Source: CAZFOB01 sp964520325
GTDB taxonomy: Bacteria > Actinomycetota > JAICYB01
Reading direction: 5' to 3'
DNA length: 64,000 nucleotides
NCBI GenBank assembly: GCA_964520325.1
Contig: CAZFOB010000009.1
Span: 62,001 to 126,000 of the forward strand
Numbering within the stretch: the stretch's first letter is position 1; the number at the start of each line of letters is the position of its first letter. The notes below the pieces were generated by a model. That model made no database searches and was not told where the DNA came from. It saw only the letters and a list, made by a program, of their open reading frames with translations. A program made the translations under genes and the position numbers. Below, one piece after another: positions 41,468 through 51,100 of the stretch.

Positions 41468-42073
41468 CTACTCCTCGCGCTTCAGGCCCAGGGTCAGCAG
41501 GAGATCCTGGTGCAACTCGAACCACACCGTGTGGTAGCTCTCGCACATCACACCGGTAAACGCTTTACGGTCTCCGGCCAGCAGGCGCTCGATGCACGCA
41601 TCAAAGCGAGTCCCATACGTCGCGTAGCGCTGCGCACAATCCGAGAGTCCAGCGACGCACTTTGTGGCTCGCGCATGCAGCTCGACCAGCCGTTGGATGA
41701 CCGAGTCGTCGTACGCCGCGTCGCTGTGGTCGTTCGCTTGTTCGGTTCCGCCGTCGGTGCGAACCTGCCAATCGGACGACACCTTGAGCACGCGGTTGTT
41801 GAGCAGGATGAACTTGTCGTAGCAATCCGACATCGCCTCTGAGGCGCGTAACCCCTCCTCGGCCAGGAGCTTGTCGAGCTTCTCGGATCCCGTCGGCGTG
41901 AGAGTGAATCCAGCGATACGGCCCACCCGTTCAGTTGCGAGTTCAGCTCCTGCGAGCGCAGCCAAGCCCTGCGCAGCTGCTTCAGCGTCGACGCCGAGAG
42001 CAGCGGACGCGCGCTCGGCCCCCGCGATGCCCTGCACGCGCAGGGCCATAAGCAAAGAAAGGTCGTCGCTCAC
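41468..42073 (-). CDS. protein with winged-helix-like N-terminus, unknown function
   Basis: About 201 residues from GTG 42073; ATG 42082 is a slightly longer choice. The N-terminal 80 residues (SDDLSLLMALRVQGIAGAER then GFTLTPTGSEKLDKLLAEE) look like a winged helix or a small regulatory domain. The rest is helical with three cysteines and a WFELHQDLLLTLGL end. I do not recognise the family. It is sandwiched between thioredoxin and the histidine phosphatase in an operon. Confidence 0.65.
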   Translation of the reverse strand: MSDDLSLLMALRVQGIAGAERASAALGVDAEAAAQGLAALAGAELATERVGRIAGFTLTPTGSEKLDKLLAEEGLRASEAMSDCYDKFILLNNRVLKVSSDWQVRTDGGTEQANDHSDAAYDDSVIQRLVELHARATKCVAGLSDCAQRYATYGTRFDACIERLLAGDRKAFTGVMCESYHTVWFELHQDLLLTLGLKREE

Positions 42074-42111
42074 GCATCGCATGGTAGCGATGTGCGAGCG
42101 GGTGCTGAGGC

Positions 42112-42426
42112 TCAGCTCTGGTCGAGCCCGAGCCGCAAGGCGAGGGCCTCGGCCTTGACTGCGCCCGTGCTGCGCGCGACCTCGTCGCCGTCGGAGCCGA
42201 AGCGGACGACGGTCGGGATCCCCATGATCCCGAGCTTGGAGACCAGCTCGGGGTTCTGGTCCGCGTCGATCTTCACGAAGTCGACGTCGGTGTACTTGGC
42301 TTCGAGCACGTCGAGCTCGGGAGCCAGCGCACGGCAGGGGGCGCACCAGTCGGCGTAGAAGTCGGCCACGATCGTCTTGCCCGATCCGAGCAGCTCGTTC
42401 AGCTGAATCTCATCGATAAGTGTCAT
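42112..42426 (-). CDS. thioredoxin
   Basis: 104 residues with the WCAPC active site (Cys28, Cys31), the cis-proline in MGIPTVVRF and the buried Asp region VADFYADW. Standard cytoplasmic thioredoxin. It follows the anti-sigma factor gene by 27 bases. A sigma factor, a zinc anti-sigma factor and thioredoxin in a row recalls the SigR-RsrA-TrxA disulfide stress circuit of Streptomyces. Confidence 0.96.
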   Translation of the reverse strand: MTLIDEIQLNELLGSGKTIVADFYADWCAPCRALAPELDVLEAKYTDVDFVKIDADQNPELVSKLGIMGIPTVVRFGSDGDEVARSTGAVKAEALALRLGLDQS

Positions 42427-42453
42427 GTCGTAGCAACGCTCCTCACACGACTC

Positions 42454-42762
42454 CTATTCCGCGCGCTTCGCCGATCCTTCGTGACAGAGCTTGCGTGCGA
42501 GCGCTTCGAGGGTCGCGACGAGCTTCGGATCGGCGTCGTTTCCCACCCGAGCGATGGCGATCTTGAGATCGCGGATGACGTCGGCTTCTCCGTCGCAAGA
42601 CTTGCACGCTTCGAGGTGACGCTTGAGCACTTGCTCGGCTCGTCCCGGCCCGATCTCGCCGTCGACGATCTCCTGGATACGTTCATGGGTCTTGGCGCAA
42701 AGGTGGCCCTCACGGCGCCGCTTGAACGCGCTGGTTCCGGGGACGAACGCCAACAAGCTCAT
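42454..42762 (-). CDS. zinc-binding anti-sigma factor (ZAS / zf-HC2)
   Basis: 102 residues. The motif HLEACKSC gives His49-x3-Cys53-x2-Cys56, and Cys22 (HLCAKTHERIQEIVDGE) supplies the fourth possible zinc ligand, as in RsrA-type ZAS proteins. There is no membrane segment, so it is soluble. It overlaps the sigma gene (ATGA), the usual sigma-anti-sigma pair. Redox sensing by the Cys/His cluster is inferred from the motif and from the thioredoxin gene that follows. Confidence 0.88.
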   Translation of the reverse strand: MSLLAFVPGTSAFKRRREGHLCAKTHERIQEIVDGEIGPGRAEQVLKRHLEACKSCDGEADVIRDLKIAIARVGNDADPKLVATLEALARKLCHEGSAKRAE

Positions 42763-43304
42763 CGCGCCCCTCGCTCTCCGATCGCGGTGTCCTGGAGTGA
42801 TTTCCGCAGGCGATTGCGTGCGCGGTGTAACCGGCTCATGACGGTTCCGATAGGGATATCCAGAGCGTTCGCAGCTTCCTGATAGGTCATGTCCTCGACG
42901 TCCACCATCTGAACCAACACACGAAAGGGCGCTGGTAGTTCATCCAAGGCGCGGCGCAGGTCATCGTCGATCTCCTGCGACAGGACGATGTCCTGCGGAT
43001 CGGTGATCTCATCTGGGGCCGGCGCCACCTCGACCGTGCCCTCCTCGGACAACAGGAACTCTCGGTTGCGCTGGTCACGGTTGATCGCGGTGTTGCGCGC
43101 GATGCGGGAGAGCCATGCTCTCGGGTACGCGCCGTCGAAGCCGCCGATGGCTCTGAAGGCCTTGACCAGTGTCTCTTGCGCGAGGTCGTCGGCTTCGGCC
43201 TGCGAGCGCGACATCGTCCGGGCGATCCGTGCGAGGAACCCCATCTCGGGCACGATGAACCGTTCGAACTTCGCGACGGCATCTTCTTCTTTCGGCATTG
43301 GCAC
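42759..43304 (-). CDS. ECF sigma factor
   Basis: 181 residues. Region 2 (QAEADDLAQETLVKAFRAIG then AWLSRIARNTAINR) and region 4 (LPAPFRVLVQMVDVEDMTYQ then IPIGTVMSRLHRARNRLR) are joined by a short acidic linker. It probably controls its own operon and others under envelope or thiol stress. The start overlaps no other gene, being 3 bases after the sortase stop. The partner anti-sigma gene follows with an ATGA overlap. Confidence 0.96.
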   Translation of the reverse strand: MPMPKEEDAVAKFERFIVPEMGFLARIARTMSRSQAEADDLAQETLVKAFRAIGGFDGAYPRAWLSRIARNTAINRDQRNREFLLSEEGTVEVAPAPDEITDPQDIVLSQEIDDDLRRALDELPAPFRVLVQMVDVEDMTYQEAANALDIPIGTVMSRLHRARNRLRKSLQDTAIGERGAR

Positions 43305-43307
43305 TGT

Positions 43308-44273
43308 TCAGTAGTTGGCCGGCATGAGCGTGACCACCCATGGGAACAGCGCGACCCAGAGTCCCGACGCGCCGACCATCCCGAGCGCCACGTACGCCGC
43401 CGCTGCGCGGTAGCGCTTCGAGAGCGCTAGGGAGGCCAGCGCGCACACCAGAGCGATGACGGCGAGTGCAATGACGTCGGACGGGATCACCGGTGGTGCC
43501 TCGGGGCGCGCCGGTCCCTTCCCCGCTGGGGAGGCCGCAACGAGCGAGGAGCCCTCGAAGTCGGCTTTGATGATCAAGCGTTGCGCGGCGGAGAACCTCG
43601 GATTGCACGTCGTCAGCGTGAGCTCGGTCCGATCGGCCTGCTCCACTTCGGAGAACCCCGAAACGGGATCGACGATCTTCTGCTCGCGAACCTTGTATCG
43701 GTAACGCGCGCGTCCGGAGACGAAGTCGATCGTGTCTCCCTTCTTCAACTCGTTGAGTCGGAAGAACGGTGCACCGTAGGTCGTGCGGTGTCCCGAGATG
43801 GAGACGTTGCCCTTCTCACCCGGGTACTTCGCGTCGGTCACGCACTCGCTCGTCTCGCCGCCCTTGCAGTCGGGGAAGAGTCCTGGACCCTTCTTGAGCT
43901 CCTCGACGCCGACGCCGTTCACGATCACGGTGTCGATGCCGAGCTTCGGGACCTTGATGCTGAACAACGGGTCGCCGAGCTTCGGAGGTTTCTCGGGACG
44001 CGCGGGCGGGATCGTGCCCTTCGACAGCGCCTCTTCGCTCACGATCGGAGCGCTGGCGAGTGTCTGCGCTGCATGCTTCTGCTGCTCCTTGGTGTAGAGA
44101 CCCGTTCCCCACAGCAGGTACGCCGTAAAGAACAGCAGCAGGACGCCGGCGCCGACGAAGACGCGGCCGAGGATGCCGATGAAACCGACGACGAGGTCGG
44201 CCCGGCTGCGCCGGCGTCCTCTCGGAGATGGCCCTGGAGACCGCGAAGGAGGTGAGGTGGTCTGCGTGGTCAC
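43308..44273 (-). CDS. class E-like sortase with extra C-terminal membrane helices
   Basis: 321 residues. Proline-rich cytoplasmic start, a transmembrane anchor (VFVGAGVLLLFFTAYLLWG), then the sortase barrel with His162 (SGHRTTYGAPF), Cys223 (LTLTTCNPRFS) and Arg232. The T-T-C-N-P motif is typical for actinobacterial class E sortases. Two more hydrophobic segments (from about 264 and 288) form an uncommon C-terminal membrane tail. The start overlaps the M48 gene stop. No LPXTG or LAXTG substrate was found in the window. Confidence 0.92.
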   Translation of the reverse strand: MTTQTTSPPSRSPGPSPRGRRRSRADLVVGFIGILGRVFVGAGVLLLFFTAYLLWGTGLYTKEQQKHAAQTLASAPIVSEEALSKGTIPPARPEKPPKLGDPLFSIKVPKLGIDTVIVNGVGVEELKKGPGLFPDCKGGETSECVTDAKYPGEKGNVSISGHRTTYGAPFFRLNELKKGDTIDFVSGRARYRYKVREQKIVDPVSGFSEVEQADRTELTLTTCNPRFSAAQRLIIKADFEGSSLVAASPAGKGPARPEAPPVIPSDVIALAVIALVCALASLALSKRYRAAAAYVALGMVGASGLWVALFPWVVTLMPANY

Positions 44274-45433
44274 GCTTGGGACTCACGCCAGATCTCTGCC
44301 AACCGCAGGCGTTCGGCCGGTGGAGGGTGCGACGCGCGGACGTAACGCAACCACGAGGGCGAGAGGTCGATCAGGTTCCGGGTCGACAGTCCGTGCTCAG
44401 TTTCGATGAACGCATCGTAGTCCTGAGTGATCTCGAGCGCGTCCAAGTCGGCCTGACGCTCGTGAGCACGCGAGAACCACGATGAGATCAGGCCTGTCAG
44501 CGAGCTCGCCGACACGAAGACCAGCAGCACGAGCGGGAGTGAAGCCGGATCCTCGAAGCCGTCGACCCCTGCCCACCGCAGCGCTACGTCCCAGGTGGAC
44601 ACGAGCCTGAGCGCGCCGAAGAGCAAGAACGAGGTCACCGTGCCGAGCGCAACGCTCGAGGCGATGTGGCGCCGGCGCCAGTGGCCGAGCTCGTGTCCGA
44701 CGACGCTGGCGATCACGGCGTGGGACTGCGCCAGCAGGTTGTCGTAGACAACGACCCGGCGCGTCTTGCCCAATCCCGCGAAGAATGCGTTGTCCTTCTT
44801 CGTGCGCTTCGACGCGTCCATCACCTGCACACCGGAAACGTTCATCCCGACGCCCTGGGCGAGCTTGCGGAGCCGGTCGGCGAGCTCGACGTCTTCGAGC
44901 GGAGTGAACTTGTTGAAGATCGGCATGATCACGATCGGAAAGAGCAGAGCCAACACCACACCGAATCCGAGGAACATCGCCCATCCGAATATCCACCACA
45001 ACTCGGTCGTACGGATCACCCACCACAGCCCAAGTAAGAGTGGAGCCTGGACGACCATGCCCAACACGATGCCCTTCACGAGATCGGCGGCGAAGAGACC
45101 GGGTGTCTGTGTGGAGAATCCCCACTTCTTCTCGTGAGAGAACTCCGTCCAGATCGAAACAGGCAGGTCGATCACAGCGAAAACGAGGACGAAAGCACCG
45201 AGCGCAACGAGCAGCTGCAGAGCCCAGCCGGCGATCCCGTCGACGAGGTTCGGAGCGGCGTGCGTCGAGATGATGAGGAGCAACACGCCGAGGTTGATCA
45301 ACAGCGAGACGGCGCGCGCGACCGTCAGCGGACGCTGATAGTCCTTGGCCTTCTTCACCTCGTCCGGCTCGAAGAAGGTCGCCGGATCAGCTTTGATACG
45401 GCGATACGTGGGGACAACCGTCGGAAACCCCAT
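44270..45433 (-). CDS. M48 family (Ste24/CAAX-type) membrane metalloprotease
   Basis: 387 residues. About six membrane helices and the zinc motif HELGH (His247, Glu248, His251), with the third ligand expected at ERQADLDAL. N-terminal arrangement and length match Ste24-like CAAX proteases rather than HtpX. Likely role is quality control of membrane or wall proteins. The ATG shares its A with the stop of the CDF gene (TGATG). It belongs to the 41-47 kb operon. Confidence 0.93.
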   Translation of the reverse strand: MGFPTVVPTYRRIKADPATFFEPDEVKKAKDYQRPLTVARAVSLLINLGVLLLIISTHAAPNLVDGIAGWALQLLVALGAFVLVFAVIDLPVSIWTEFSHEKKWGFSTQTPGLFAADLVKGIVLGMVVQAPLLLGLWWVIRTTELWWIFGWAMFLGFGVVLALLFPIVIMPIFNKFTPLEDVELADRLRKLAQGVGMNVSGVQVMDASKRTKKDNAFFAGLGKTRRVVVYDNLLAQSHAVIASVVGHELGHWRRRHIASSVALGTVTSFLLFGALRLVSTWDVALRWAGVDGFEDPASLPLVLLVFVSASSLTGLISSWFSRAHERQADLDALEITQDYDAFIETEHGLSTRNLIDLSPSWLRYVRASHPPPAERLRLAEIWRESQA

Positions 45434-46845
45434 CACTCCTCCTCGGGTAACGCCTCTTGTGGCTCGAAGTGCACCGTGATCGTTCGCACATCACCGTATC
45501 TGCGATGGATCTCGCCTTCCACCACCAACGACGCATCGTGGATATCCGCGATGGGCACAGAAGCGGCCGCCTCACAGTGGAGGACGACGTGGAGCCCGTT
45601 GACGGCTTCCGTGATCGCAACCTCGTGGCAGCGCGCGATCGGGGGATGCGCTTCGGCGATCTTCGTGATCCCCTTGACAAGATCGGTGTGCTGCGCGCTG
45701 ACGACGGTGCCCGCGAGCGCCTGCGGCTCGTGCGGCTCGAGGTGGATCTCGACCCGGGCGAGGTGCTCGACCTCCCGGCGGATCTGCTGCTCGAGGGCGT
45801 CGCTCACCATGTGTGCTTCGCCGAGCGGCGTGTTCGGCGGAACCTTCGCGTGGAGCATCAGCCATAAACCCTCGGCGTGACGGATCGCAAGCACGTTGTG
45901 GACCTGGTCGGCCATGCCGAGCCGGTTCGCGGCAGCGAACGTCCGCGCGACGATGTCCTCTCCCTCGCGGCTCGGTTCGACATGCACAGTGGCCGTCGCG
46001 CCGGGCACGGCTTGCGCGACCGCCGCTTCGACGGCTTCGGTGATGTCGTGTGACTTCTCGACGGAGGACGTCCGTGGAACGCTCACGGTGAGCTCGGCGT
46101 GCACGTCGGCGCCGGACTGACGCACGCGAAGGTCGCCCAATAAAACGATCCCCTCGACCGCGCTCGCGGCGGCCGCCACGCGTCCGGTGAGGTCGGACGG
46201 TGTCCGGTCCATGAGCACACCAACCGCGGCAAAGCCGATCCGCGCCGCCATCGCTAGCATGATCACGACGACGACGAGTGCAGCGACGGAGTCCGCGGCC
46301 GGAGCCCCGAGACGGATCGCGGCAAGCCCAACAAGGACCGCGATCGATTCGACGACGTCCGCGGTGATGTTTGCTGCATCGGCCTCGAGCGCCGGCGAGG
46401 AATACGTCCGCGCGGCGCGCGTCAACACACGCGAGCGCCAGATGCCGACCAGGAGCGCCACTGCTGTGACGACGAGCGCGTACGACGGCGCGTACACCTC
46501 GGCGCCTACGACGAGTCGTCGCACCGCTTCGGCGGCGATGCCGCACGCGACCAGTCCCATCACGATGGCCTCGACGAAGGCGGCCAGGTTCTCAGCGCGG
46601 CCGTGTCCGTAGGGATGGGTCTCGTCCCGGGGTTTGGCCGCAACACGCACGGCGAACAGCGTGACCGCCGAGAGTGCGACGTCGAAGACCGAGTGCAGGC
46701 CGTCGCCGAGCACGGCGACCGAGCCCGTGAGCACGCCGACGATGAGCTTGGCCGTGGCGATCGCAGCCGTCCACAGAAGAGCCCTGAGCGCAACCCGCTG
46801 CGCACCCGTCCGGCCCGTCGGCGCCCGGGCGCTCTGGTAGGTCAC
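45433..46845 (-). CDS. cation diffusion facilitator with three C-terminal domains
   Basis: 470 residues against about 300 for normal CDF proteins. Six membrane helices occupy roughly residues 20-212. Metal site A combines His51 and Asp55 (GDGLHSVFDVA) with Asn159 and Asp163 (ADAANITADVV), so the usual TM5 His is replaced by Asn. After the membrane part come three successive ZT-dimer-like domains (about 226-290, 300-372, 385-462). Each ends in a similar strand: TVHVEP, EIHLEP and TVHFEP. The GTG overlaps the small ORF upstream as GTGA. Metal specificity is not certain; Zn, Mn or Fe are possible. Confidence 0.9.
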   Translation of the reverse strand: MTYQSARAPTGRTGAQRVALRALLWTAAIATAKLIVGVLTGSVAVLGDGLHSVFDVALSAVTLFAVRVAAKPRDETHPYGHGRAENLAAFVEAIVMGLVACGIAAEAVRRLVVGAEVYAPSYALVVTAVALLVGIWRSRVLTRAARTYSSPALEADAANITADVVESIAVLVGLAAIRLGAPAADSVAALVVVVIMLAMAARIGFAAVGVLMDRTPSDLTGRVAAAASAVEGIVLLGDLRVRQSGADVHAELTVSVPRTSSVEKSHDITEAVEAAVAQAVPGATATVHVEPSREGEDIVARTFAAANRLGMADQVHNVLAIRHAEGLWLMLHAKVPPNTPLGEAHMVSDALEQQIRREVEHLARVEIHLEPHEPQALAGTVVSAQHTDLVKGITKIAEAHPPIARCHEVAITEAVNGLHVVLHCEAAASVPIADIHDASLVVEGEIHRRYGDVRTITVHFEPQEALPEEE

Positions 46846-46985
46846 TCGCAGCGCGGCGCCCTGCCGCTGAACCCGAGCGAGAGTTGGATCAGATCGGTGC
46901 GATCGGTCGGGTTGTCCGCGTCGCGTAGCTCGAGCTCGACGGGTCCCTCAGCAGTGCACATCACGACAAGCATCCCGACGGCCAT
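46842..46985 (-). CDS. small hypothetical protein upstream of the CDF gene
   Basis: 47 residues, with strong GC bias in third positions and a stop that overlaps the CDF start as GTGA. Starts with a short hydrophobic stretch (MAVGMLVVMCTAEGP), then an acidic middle (ELELRDADNPTDRTD). A GGGAGG sits at the start region, so ATG 46970 is an alternative start. No family recognised. It may act as a leader for translational coupling, or be a true small protein, and would be the first gene of the operon. Confidence 0.5.
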   Translation of the reverse strand: MAVGMLVVMCTAEGPVELELRDADNPTDRTDLIQLSLGFSGRAPRCE

Positions 46986-47002
46986 CCTCCCGATCACACC
47001 TG

Positions 47003-47008
47003 TATCTT
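47003..47008 (+). promoter_or_regulatory. -10 box TATCTT, leaderless start of the phosphodiesterase gene
   Basis: TATCTT, 8 nt before ATG 47017. Confidence 0.5.
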
Positions 47009-47016
47009 CCCCGAAG

Positions 47017-48102
47017 ATGATCACCGACGCCGTCCGGCCCGAGTACGGGGGCGCGTGCATCAGCAACGTCGTCCGCGGGTTGCAGGGCGGCGCCGACTGG
47101 ATCCCGGCCGCGGTCCGTGGAGCGAGATCCGTCGTCCTGCTGATCCTCGACGGCCTGGGGTGGGACCAGGTCCAAGCGCGTCGGAACGAACTGCCGACGA
47201 TCGCCTCGATGGACGGAACCTTCATCACGAGCGTCGTCCCGTCGACGACGCCGACGGCGCTCACATCGTTCTCGACCGGTTGCGCGCCGGCGGAGCACGG
47301 CATCATCGGGTACCGCCTCTATCTCGAGACGGGAGTGCTCAACGTCATCCGGTGGGCGATGCAGGGCGCAACGCCTCCCGCGCCGGACGACCTCCAGCCG
47401 CGCGTTGCGTTCGACGGACAGCCGCTGCCCATCGTCACGCGTGCTCAGTTCAAGGATTCGAAGTTCACACAGATGCTCTATCGCGGCGCGACGTTTCACG
47501 GATGGCAGACGACCTCGGGACTGGTCGAGCGCACGAAGACACTCGTCGGCGAAGGCGAACGGTTCGTCCACGCCTACTACGACGGACCCGATCTCGTTGC
47601 GCATATACACGGCATGAACAATGGGTTCTTTCAACAGGAGCTCCGGTACTGCGACCGCCTTGTCTCCGATCTGCTCGATGCGCTACCAGAGGAGGCAGCG
47701 CTCGTCGTCTCCGCCGACCACGGACACGTACACTTCACCGAGCGCATCCAGCTCGGCCCCCTGAACGAGATGTGCGTCGCGCAATCGGGGGAGAGTCGCT
47801 TCCGTTACCTGCACGCCAAGCCGGGTGCGGCGGGCGCTTTGCTCGAGTCGGTGACAGATCTGTACGCCGACCGCACGTGGTGCTTTTCCCGCGACCAGAT
47901 CGTGGACGAGGGCTGGCTCGGCCCCCGCCCACCATCGGCGGAGGTGCGCCGCCGGATCGGTGACGTCGTGTTGGCGGCGAGGACCTCGGTGGGATTCGTC
48001 GATCCGAAGAATCCGGGAGAGTCACGGCTGCGGAGCGGCCACGGGAGCCTGACATCGGCCGAGATGCTCGTTCCACTCGTGGCTGCGAGAGGTCGCGCGT
48101 AA
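47017..48102 (+). CDS. alkaline phosphatase superfamily (nucleotide pyrophosphatase/phosphodiesterase) protein
   Basis: 361 residues. Metal and nucleophile residues of the type I phosphodiesterase fold: LLILDGLGWD (Asp45), SVVPSTTPTALTSFSTG (Thr nucleophile near 77-80), and the second metal site VVSADHGHVHF. No signal peptide is visible, so it may be cytoplasmic. The long upstream frame from 46603 is a shadow. It is followed by the tricorn gene after 58 bases. Specificity (nucleotides, phosphonoacetate-like or phosphoglycerol compounds) unknown. Confidence 0.9.
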   Translation: MITDAVRPEYGGACISNVVRGLQGGADWIPAAVRGARSVVLLILDGLGWDQVQARRNELPTIASMDGTFITSVVPSTTPTALTSFSTGCAPAEHGIIGYRLYLETGVLNVIRWAMQGATPPAPDDLQPRVAFDGQPLPIVTRAQFKDSKFTQMLYRGATFHGWQTTSGLVERTKTLVGEGERFVHAYYDGPDLVAHIHGMNNGFFQQELRYCDRLVSDLLDALPEEAALVVSADHGHVHFTERIQLGPLNEMCVAQSGESRFRYLHAKPGAAGALLESVTDLYADRTWCFSRDQIVDEGWLGPRPPSAEVRRRIGDVVLAARTSVGFVDPKNPGESRLRSGHGSLTSAEMLVPLVAARGRA

Positions 48103-48160
48103 GGCCTCGTTAAGATGTCCGGGCCGCAATCCGTCGGCAACGTCAGGGAGAAGGGGATCC

Positions 48161-51100
48161 GTGCCTGATCAGCTCAACACCGGGTATTTCCGCTCGGCCT
48201 CCATCGCGGGCGATCGTGTCGTCTTCCTCACCGAGGACGACGTGTGGTCGGTCGCGCGCACCGGTGGCGTCGCGCGTCGTCTCACATCTAACCTCGGACC
48301 TATCGGACGCACGATCGTCTCGCCGGACGGCGAGAACATCGCGTACACGGGAACAGAGGAAGCGCACGCCGAGGTCTACGTCATGTCGGCGGACGGCGGT
48401 CCGGCGCAGCGTCGTACCTACCTCGGTGCGAACACACAGGTGCGCGGATGGACGCCCGGCGGCGACATCATCTTCATCTCCGACGCCAAGGAACCCAACC
48501 GAGGTGACTTCGGGATCTACTCCGTAGGCGCCGTTGCCGGCCAGCCAACACTGGTTCCGATCGGGCCGGGCAACGAGCTCGCGTACGCCCCAGACGGCAA
48601 GGGCATGGTGCTCGGACGTCACACCGTCGACCCGGCGCGCTGGAAGCGCTACCGCGGCGGCACACGCGGCGATATCTGGATCGACCGCACCGGCAGCGGG
48701 ACATATCGGCGTCTGCTCGACAACCTGAACGCCAACCTCGCGTCGCCGATGTGGGTCGGCAACCGCATCTACTTCCTGTCCGACCAGGAGGGGATCGGGA
48801 ATCTCTATTCGTGCAACCAAACCGGTGGCGACATCCACCGCCACACCGACCACGACAACTACTACGCGCGATGGGCGAGCACCGACGGCGTCCGCGTCGT
48901 CTACCAGCACGCGGCCGAGCTCTGGATCTACGACCCGGAGCAGGACACCTCGCAACGGATCGACATCGAGCTGCGCAGCCCGCGCATCGGACGCAACCGC
49001 CGCTTCGTCGATGCGACGAAGTACATGCACGGCTGGGCGCCCCACAATGATGGTCACGCGATCGCGGTGACCACGCGAGGCAAGCTCTTCACGATGCCGC
49101 TGTGGGAACAGGCGCCGCGGCAATACGGACAACGCGACGGCGTGCGCTACCGCCTGGCTCGATGGACATTCGACGGGGCATCCCTCGTGTGCATCTCCGA
49201 CGAAGGTGGCGCTTCCGGCAAGGGCGCAGATGAAGCGATCGAGGTGTATTCGACCGCGGACGCATCCCGCACGAAGCGCCTCGATAAGGTCGACGTCGGC
49301 CGTGCGACCGAGATGATTCCCTCACCGGTCGCCAACCAGGTCGTGATCGCGAACCATCGCAACGAATTGATCCACGTGAACCTCGACACCAACCGCAGCA
49401 AAGTGCTCGATACGAGTCGTTTCGAGAGGATCACCGGGCCGGTGTGGTCGCCCGATGGAAGGTTCGTCGCCTACGCGTGCTCAGAGTCGCAGCGCAGCAC
49501 GTCGATCAAACTCTGCGACGTGGCCTCCGGCACAACGACACTCGTGACCCGCCCCGAGTTCGCCGACGTCGACCCCTCGTTCGACCCGGAAGGCCGCTAT
49601 CTCTACTTCCTGTCCTACCGCGTGTTCGATCCCGTCTACGACGCGCAATACTTCGCGCTCGGGTTCCCGCGCTCGGTCCGCCCTCATCTCGTCACGCTGA
49701 AGGCCGACGAGCCGTCACCGTTCATCCCCAAGCCGCGCGGATTCGGTGACGCCGCTAAGGAGAAGGAGAAGGAGAAGGAAGCCGAAGAAGCCAAGAAGGC
49801 CGAGGCCAAGCGCGCCAAGACGGAAGCTCCGCCGAAGGCGAAACCGGTGCAGATCGACCTCGATGGCATCGCAGACCGCGTCGTCGCTTTCCCGATGCCC
49901 GAAGGACGTTACGCGCAGATCTCCGGCATCAAGAACAAGGTGCTCTTCGCGAGCTTTCCCGTCGAGGGGGCGCTCGGCGGCGACATCTTCGAACAGGACG
50001 ACGAAGCCAAGGGCAAGCTCGAGGCCTACGACCTGAAGGAGCTCAAGCTCGACACACTGGCCGGCGGTATCAACGGTTTCCAGGTCTGCCGCGACGGTTC
50101 GACACTCATCTACCAAGCTGCAGGGAAGAAGTTGCGCGCGATCAAAGCCGGCGAGAAGCCGCCTGAGCGCAAGGAGCCGGAGGGCCCCGGCCGGCGCAGC
50201 GGATGGATCGAGCTGTCACGTTTGCGCCCTTCAGTCGATCCGGCGAGCGAATACCGGCAGATGTACCGCGAAGCGTGGCGATTCCAGCGCGAGCACTTCT
50301 GGGTCGCGGACATGTCCGGTGTCGATTGGGCCCGCATACACGACCGCTACCGCCCACTCGTCGAGAAAGTGGCGAGCCGTCTCGAATTCTCCGATCTCAT
50401 GTGGGAGATGCTCGGCGAGCTCGGGACGTCCCACGCGTACGAGATCGGTGGTGACATCAAGCCGCCGCCGCCGTGGCGCGTCGGGCACCTAGGGGCCGAC
50501 ATCGTGGAGCGCAATGGACGCTGGGTGATCGAGCACATCGTTCGCGGCGACAGCTGGGACCCGGCGCAGAACTCACCACTGGCCGCACCCGGCGTGAACG
50601 TGCACGACGGGGACGTGATCGTCGGGGTCAACGGAGCGCCGACAGACAAAGAGACTCCACCGCAGCGGCTGCTGGTGAACCACGCCGCCGTCGAGGTGGA
50701 GCTCGTCGTCACAGACGCTCGCGGACGCAACCGCCGCACGGTGTACGTGAAGACGCTCGCCGACGAGACGGCTGCACGCTACCGCGAGTGGGTCGAAACC
50801 AACCGCACGTTCGTCCACGCTGCGACGAAGGGCCGCGTCGGCTACGTCCACATCCCGGACATGGGCGCGCACGGCTACTCGGAGTTCCATCGTTACTACA
50901 TGTCCGAGGTCGAACGCGACGGATTGATCGTCGACGTCCGCTACAACGGTGGTGGACACGTCTCGCCGCTGATCCTTGAGAAGCTCGCGCGCGAGCGCGT
51001 TGGCTACGACGCGACGCGCTGGGGTCAGCCCGACCCCTACCCGCCGGACTCCCCGGCCGGACCACTCGTGTGCCTTACCAACGAGCAGGCCGGATCGGAC

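Noticed and set aside
46603..47016. Upstream extension of the phosphodiesterase frame
   Set aside because: It runs opposite the CDF gene without homology; the leaderless box at 47003 supports ATG 47017.
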